DNA of 64,000 nt, from the IMG/VR virus record IMGVR_UViG_3300009507_000012, positions 27,745 through 91,744 of that record; one strand, written 5' to 3'. The translations under genes were made by a program, and so were the position numbers. The stretch is from a virus. This document shows, one piece after another, positions 60,720 to 64,000 of this stretch (its first letter is position 1; every line of letters begins with the position of its first letter). The notes beneath the pieces were generated by a model that had not been told where the DNA came from, did not search any database, and was given only the letters and a program-made list of their open reading frames with translations.

Positions 60720-60728
60720 TTATATATC
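60720..60728 (-). promoter_or_regulatory. GATATATAA motif overlapping a stop codon
   Basis: The 9-mer contains the TAA stop of the glycosyltransferase gene and lies 4 bp before the ATP-grasp ATG. Close spacing makes promoter use uncertain. Confidence 0.3.
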
Positions 60729-61748
60729 TAAATTATTTATTAATTCTTTCCAATCAAATGATTTTATTAACCATGTTTGTTTTTTAGCAAAATCTTTACA
60801 TTGATTAATTGCCTTTTCCTTGAGAGGCTTATTTAAATTGTTTATTATTTTATAAAAACTATTCCACTTGTTTTCTTTATTTAATATAACACCGCTATTT
60901 ACAGTTTCATTTAACGCAGCAACATTTGTTGTTATTGGAAAAACACCTGCCATTTGCATTTCTAAAGCTGTAATACAATATGTCTCTTCATAGTCTGTTA
61001 AATATAACCAATACTCTGCACTTAACATTTCATTATGTAATTCAGTTGGATTTACATTACCTCTAAAATGTACACCTTTTAAATCTAGATTTATATTATT
61101 AAACTCTTCTATTGAATACGAGGGTGTGAACACGTGTAATTCAGCATGTTCTAGTAAACCCTTTATATGTTTCCAATTATTTAATAATTCATATAAGCCT
61201 CTCTCAGGTGCACTGCTCCATATAAATTTACCAGTTTGTTTTTTAATATGTTTTTTAAAATTATCAGTTTCTATTCCATTACCAATAACTTTTATTTTAT
61301 CATGGCTTATATTATATTTGCTTGCCCATTGATTTTTATGCCAATTTGTAAGGCAAACTATTTTATTTAAATCTTGACTATGTAAAAGTTCTTTATCATT
61401 ATTTAATTCCTCTCCATTCCACCATGAAAAATAATCAGTATTATGTACCCAGAATATTTTTTTACAATTATACTTTTCAAACTCTTTTAAAAAATGAATA
61501 TAACTAACTCCAATAATAACATCAAATTTATTAAACATTGTTTTATGAATTGTTTGAGTTGTAAGCCATTGGATACCATTAACAGTATCCTCAACAACCA
61601 TACCCCCTACCGTTACATTCCAACCAAAGTTTTTAAGATATTTTGCAAGATAAACACAACACTGTTCAGTGCCTCCTAATCCTTTTTCTTTTAAAGTGTT
61701 TGAGTTGTATGGTTCTTTTTGATAGCCTGTATAAATTAATACATTCAT
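60720..61748 (-). CDS. Glycosyltransferase, GT4-like (GT-B fold)
   Basis: The 342-aa protein has a GT-B layout: N-terminal GLGGTEQCCVYLAKYLKNFG (nucleotide-side loop), IFWVHNTDYFSWWNGEEL, KIVCLTNWHKNQ, KIKVIGNGIETDNF, then the C-terminal donor-binding part with SSAPERGLYELL and EETYCITALEMQMAGVFPIT, the E-x7-E-type motif of GT4. It transfers a sugar to an unknown acceptor; phage DNA, virion protein or host envelope are possible. It shares a base with the structural gene upstream and lies 3 bp from the ATP-grasp gene. Confidence 0.85.
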   Translation of the reverse strand: MNVLIYTGYQKEPYNSNTLKEKGLGGTEQCCVYLAKYLKNFGWNVTVGGMVVEDTVNGIQWLTTQTIHKTMFNKFDVIIGVSYIHFLKEFEKYNCKKIFWVHNTDYFSWWNGEELNNDKELLHSQDLNKIVCLTNWHKNQWASKYNISHDKIKVIGNGIETDNFKKHIKKQTGKFIWSSAPERGLYELLNNWKHIKGLLEHAELHVFTPSYSIEEFNNINLDLKGVHFRGNVNPTELHNEMLSAEYWLYLTDYEETYCITALEMQMAGVFPITTNVAALNETVNSGVILNKENKWNSFYKIINNLNKPLKEKAINQCKDFAKKQTWLIKSFDWKELINNLDI

Positions 61749-62467
61749 TAGCCCATTATTATTACCTTATAAGTATCTAAATCATCTACGGTAATTCTAA
61801 CAGTATTATTAGTATAGTTATCAATCCCTGCACTGTATAATGCTCCATTACTATCTAATAACTGTACCATAACATCCACATTATCGAAGTTATGAAAAAC
61901 TATTTTAACAGGATTATTAAAAACTACAGATTCTACGTGTTTTTTTGGTAAACTTAAATTAACGCTTTGTTGAAATGCTAAATTTCTACCTAGACTTGCA
62001 GCGTCGTTTGCTGCTATTTTTGCATCTTGATCTTCGAGTAAATCAATAATACTAGCTGAAGTAACTCCTCTAAAATAATAAACTAATTCACCAGAAGTAA
62101 ATGTATTACTATAACCGAAAGAATGTTGAACTGTTAGAATAAAGTAACCTTCGAAAGAAGAGTTAACTTCACTAGTTATTGATTGAATGGAATATATTGC
62201 TATATCTCCAGTTTCTTGATTTCTTATTACTAAATCGTTTAATTCTGTAATGTCTTCTAATTGAGAATAAGAATTACCTATTAATGAATCTTTTACATTA
62301 ACTTTAATTGTAGTTATGTTAGTGGCAGTTTGATTGTCTAGAGTGGCTTCCCCTTCACCTGGATTCCCACTAAAAGATGTTGTTCTTTTTAAGAGAATCG
62401 AGCTAAATTGCAAAGATCCTAAATCATGGTCTAAGCCAAGGACTTGCTTTTTCTTTATCCAACCCAT
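61748..62467 (-). CDS. Virion structural protein, probably tail fibre-related
   Basis: The 239-aa protein is strand-rich with many Asn, Thr and Ser. It has a short helical neck near 150-165 (LLEDQDAKIAANDAASLGRN) and a C-terminal domain (VVFNNPVKIVFHNFDNVDVM, YTNNTVRITVDDLDTYKVII) like those closing phage fibres. It starts MGWIKKKQVLGLDHDLGSLQ. The next gene upstream on this strand, beyond a plus-strand gene, is a coiled-coil fibre, so both may belong to one fibre assembly. No enzyme motif. Confidence 0.6.
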   Translation of the reverse strand: MGWIKKKQVLGLDHDLGSLQFSSILLKRTTSFSGNPGEGEATLDNQTATNITTIKVNVKDSLIGNSYSQLEDITELNDLVIRNQETGDIAIYSIQSITSEVNSSFEGYFILTVQHSFGYSNTFTSGELVYYFRGVTSASIIDLLEDQDAKIAANDAASLGRNLAFQQSVNLSLPKKHVESVVFNNPVKIVFHNFDNVDVMVQLLDSNGALYSAGIDNYTNNTVRITVDDLDTYKVIIMG

Positions 62468-62528
62468 TATTTTTATACGTAATTACTTTATTCTAGTTTA
62501 TGTATATATCTTAATAAATATATAACAG
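62468..62528. promoter_or_regulatory. Divergent promoter region
   Basis: The 61-bp gap separates a minus-strand and the only plus-strand gene, so it must hold both starts. It contains GATATATAC on the minus strand (62502-62510) and AATAAATATATAAC on the plus strand (62513-62526). Confidence 0.5.
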
Positions 62529-63110
62529 ATGGCAGCCGATAATATTAGATTCAGTAGAATACTCCGAAAATATGATTTTTTAATACAGGAATTAGAAGAT
62601 GTAAATGAAATGCATAGCGAAGCTAGTAGAGAATTCATGAGAGAAGTAATGATGGAAAAGAACGGAGGAGAAGAACCTGAACCTGTTATTAGTGAGCCAG
62701 AAGAAGAAGAAACTCCTGAAAAGGTGGAAATGACAAAAGAGTATAAAAAGCTATTTAGAAAAATAGTAATTCAAACACATCCTGATAAACAAGTAGAGGG
62801 CTTGCCTGACACTGAAAGGCTAAAACTTAAAGAAATATATGATTCAACAATTGAAGCATGGGATAAAGGAGATCAACCTACATTAATATCTAATGCTGTA
62901 AAACTAGACATAGATGTTAGTGAATTTGAAGAAGACTTTAAAGAAATAGAAGAAGCATGTGTAACCATAGAAGAAAGACTAGGTGAGATTCAAGCAACAA
63001 GTGCATGGTATTACAAGTATATTTTAAAAACAGAAGATGAAAAGAAAGACTTTATAAAAAAGTTTGTAGGTGTAATGGGTAATGATGAAAGCCCTAATTT
63101 AAAAGAATAA
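62529..63110 (+). CDS. J-domain protein, only plus-strand gene
   Basis: The 193-aa protein has a helical N-terminus (1-45), a Glu/Pro-rich linker (46-68), then a J-like segment MTKEYKKLFRKIVIQTHPDK with His84-Pro85-Asp86 and a following helix (LKLKEIYDSTIEAWDKGD). The HPD lies mid-protein, unlike DnaJ. The C-terminal third is helical and acidic. The HPD is the DnaK-stimulating element, so it may recruit host DnaK to a phage client. The opposite strand orientation, divergent promoter and own terminator make it a separate unit. Confidence 0.82.
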   Translation: MAADNIRFSRILRKYDFLIQELEDVNEMHSEASREFMREVMMEKNGGEEPEPVISEPEEEETPEKVEMTKEYKKLFRKIVIQTHPDKQVEGLPDTERLKLKEIYDSTIEAWDKGDQPTLISNAVKLDIDVSEFEEDFKEIEEACVTIEERLGEIQATSAWYYKYILKTEDEKKDFIKKFVGVMGNDESPNLKE

Positions 63111-63112
63111 AA

Positions 63113-63138
63113 AAGGGGACCGAAGTCCCCTTAATTTT
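63113..63138. terminator. Bidirectional terminator with UUCG loop on minus strand
   Basis: AAGGGGAC, CGAA and GTCCCCTT form a perfect 8-bp stem. On the minus strand the loop is TTCG and six T follow, a very stable terminator for the fibre gene. On the plus strand the T-run is broken, so termination there is weaker. Confidence 0.85.
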
Positions 63139-63153
63139 AGTTTATAGAAATTA

Positions 63154-64000
63154 TTATTTTCTAATATACTTAACAGTTAACGTATCATTTAACTCAATGT
63201 CAAATGGTAAGCTAATAGAATTACTATAATTTGATTCAGCATTAGGTATTTCAATACCATTAATAAATACCATCATAGTTCCAGCGACTAAAGTATCACC
63301 AGTTGGTATATTAAATGAGAATACATTTTGACCATCAAAAGCACTCATATCATTTCCAACTAAGCCTAACAATGCAACTTGATTAAAATCTGCAGATTCA
63401 ACTACAAAATCATTATCCGATACATAGTCTAAATCTAATTCATCAATTTGACTCTGTAAAACAGCATCACTTGATATTCTTAAAGATTCTTCAGTAGAAA
63501 TTGCAGAATCAATACTAATAACATCAGCATTTGTATCTTCTATTTCTTGTGAAATATCAGTTGAAAGTATAATTTCAATTGATTCAGCTCTAGATTGTTC
63601 AACATTGATTCTATTAGATAATACAACATCAACAGATGCTAATGTAGTATCACCAACAGATCTAGCCGCAGCTTCTGCTATAATAGCACCATTTAAGGTT
63701 GCCTCAGCAGCAGTAGCTCTAGCTTCTTCGTCGTCTACTAAATCCTTTAACTCTTCTATTTCAATAGATAAGTCAAGTGCAACTGCAGTTTCAAGAGAAG
63801 TAATGGATGCATCAGCATCTAATTCATTCTGATCAACGTCAGCTTGAACAGCAACAATAGCAGCGTTTAAAACAGCATCACCAGAAATTCTTGCAACTTC
63901 TTCAGCAGCGATAGCAGCATCAGCATCAGCTTCATTTTGATCAACGTCAGCTTGAACAGCAGCAATAGCAGCATCAGCATCAGCTTCATTTTGATCAACA
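63154..64000 (-). CDS. Coiled-coil tail fibre (partial, N-terminus beyond window)
   Basis: The frame is open from the right edge to the TAA at 63154 (282 codons visible), so the ATG at 63372 is internal and not the start. The visible part is a long Ala/Asp/Glu-rich coiled coil with an 18-residue repeat (VQADVDQNEADADAAIAA), then irregular helical segments (VEQSRAESIEIILSTDISQE), and a C-terminal beta domain of about 75 residues (NVFSFNIPTGDTLVAGTMMV, FINGIEIPNAE). This is the plan of a trimeric fibre stalk with a tip. It ends at a strong terminator. Confidence 0.75.
   Translation of the reverse strand, partial: VDQNEADADAAIAAVQADVDQNEADADAAIAAEEVARISGDAVLNAAIVAVQADVDQNELDADASITSLETAVALDLSIEIEELKDLVDDEEARATAAEATLNGAIIAEAAARSVGDTTLASVDVVLSNRINVEQSRAESIEIILSTDISQEIEDTNADVISIDSAISTEESLRISSDAVLQSQIDELDLDYVSDNDFVVESADFNQVALLGLVGNDMSAFDGQNVFSFNIPTGDTLVAGTMMVFINGIEIPNAESNYSNSISLPFDIELNDTLTVKYIRK
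63830..64000 (-). repeat. 54-bp tandem repeats coding for the coiled-coil stalk
   Basis: A 54-bp unit (18 codons) repeats with period 54 from 63911 to the edge; a related copy lies at 63830-63862, separated by a diverged unit. Confidence 0.8.

Noticed and set aside
63154-63372. Separate 72-aa gene starting at the internal ATG
   Set aside because: The frame continues upstream without a stop to the window edge with fibre-like sequence, so the ATG is internal to a longer gene.
1-64000. tRNA genes, insertion sequences, integrase or attachment sites
   Set aside because: No cloverleaf-like GC-rich segment, transposase or integrase motif, or terminal repeats were seen when reading both strands; small or divergent tRNAs cannot be fully excluded without a search.

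Overview
The window is a block of a large, strongly AT-rich, T4-like contractile-tailed phage genome that infects a member of the Bacteroidota, most likely a flavobacterium. The T4 link rests on UvsW, a UvsY-like protein, gp61-type primase, gp32, and baseplate proteins resembling gp5, gp6, gp7, gp25 and gp27. The host assignment rests on four things: a phage protein with a signal peptide and a C-terminus like the type IX secretion (T9SS) sorting domain, a ribosomal protein bS21 of Bacteroidota type, thrombospondin type 3 repeats, and A-rich start regions without Shine-Dalgarno sequences. Genes are packed, often overlapping by a few bases. All but one lie on the minus strand, so transcription runs from high to low coordinates.

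Layout. 1-6330: a head-associated block with several proteins carrying a T4-style capsid targeting N-terminus, two proteins with a covalent nucleotidyltransferase (RNA/DNA ligase) fold, one of them fused to an NMN adenylyltransferase-like domain, and a possible nuclease. 6382-10870: replication and recombination (uvsW, uvsY, a small gene, primase, gp32 with a palindrome and a micro-ORF upstream). 10870-11895: RuvC-like resolvase and a capsid-targeted glycine-zipper protein. 11910-34359: tube-fold protein, fibres and large adhesins (collagen-like and TSP3 repeats), a possible spanin, then gp7-, gp6- and gp25-like baseplate wedge genes. 34379-38377: a structural protein followed by three unexpected genes: an acyltransferase, an amidoligase-like protein and a four-domain S1-like protein. 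38421-45321: central baseplate/hub (gp5-like spike, gp27-like hub, LysM protein, two tube-cap-like proteins). 45359-50141: unknown small genes, an XPD/DinG-type helicase and dCMP deaminase. 50225-58811: accessory region (T9SS-like secreted protein, UV endonuclease, RNase HII, PhoH, bS21, DnaJ, Hsp20, three small paralogues with a UVR-like tail, several micro-genes). 58933-62467: PolB-type exonuclease, ATP-grasp ligase with a capsid-targeting N-terminus, glycosyltransferase and a structural protein. 62529-63110: the only plus-strand gene, a J-domain protein. 63154-end: start of a coiled-coil fibre gene.

Regulation. A minus-strand motif GATATATAA lies 20-38 bp upstream of at least seven starts, including head, hub, adhesin, S1-like and amidoligase genes, and looks like this phage's version of the T4 late promoter. 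A different 90-bp element occurs twice, upstream of the T9SS-like gene and of a 56-aa gene. Terminators with U-tracts follow several accessory genes. No tRNA genes, insertion sequences or CRISPR arrays were seen.

The most interesting theme is a set of enzymes (a ligase-fold protein, an ATP-grasp ligase and others) whose N-termini match the T4 internal-protein signal including its L/I-x-E cleavage site. They may be packed in the capsid and delivered with the DNA. A second theme is a pair of ribosome-linked proteins, S1-like and bS21, in a phage of a host whose ribosomes hide the anti-Shine-Dalgarno sequence. All functional statements come from reading motifs by eye; no database search was run.
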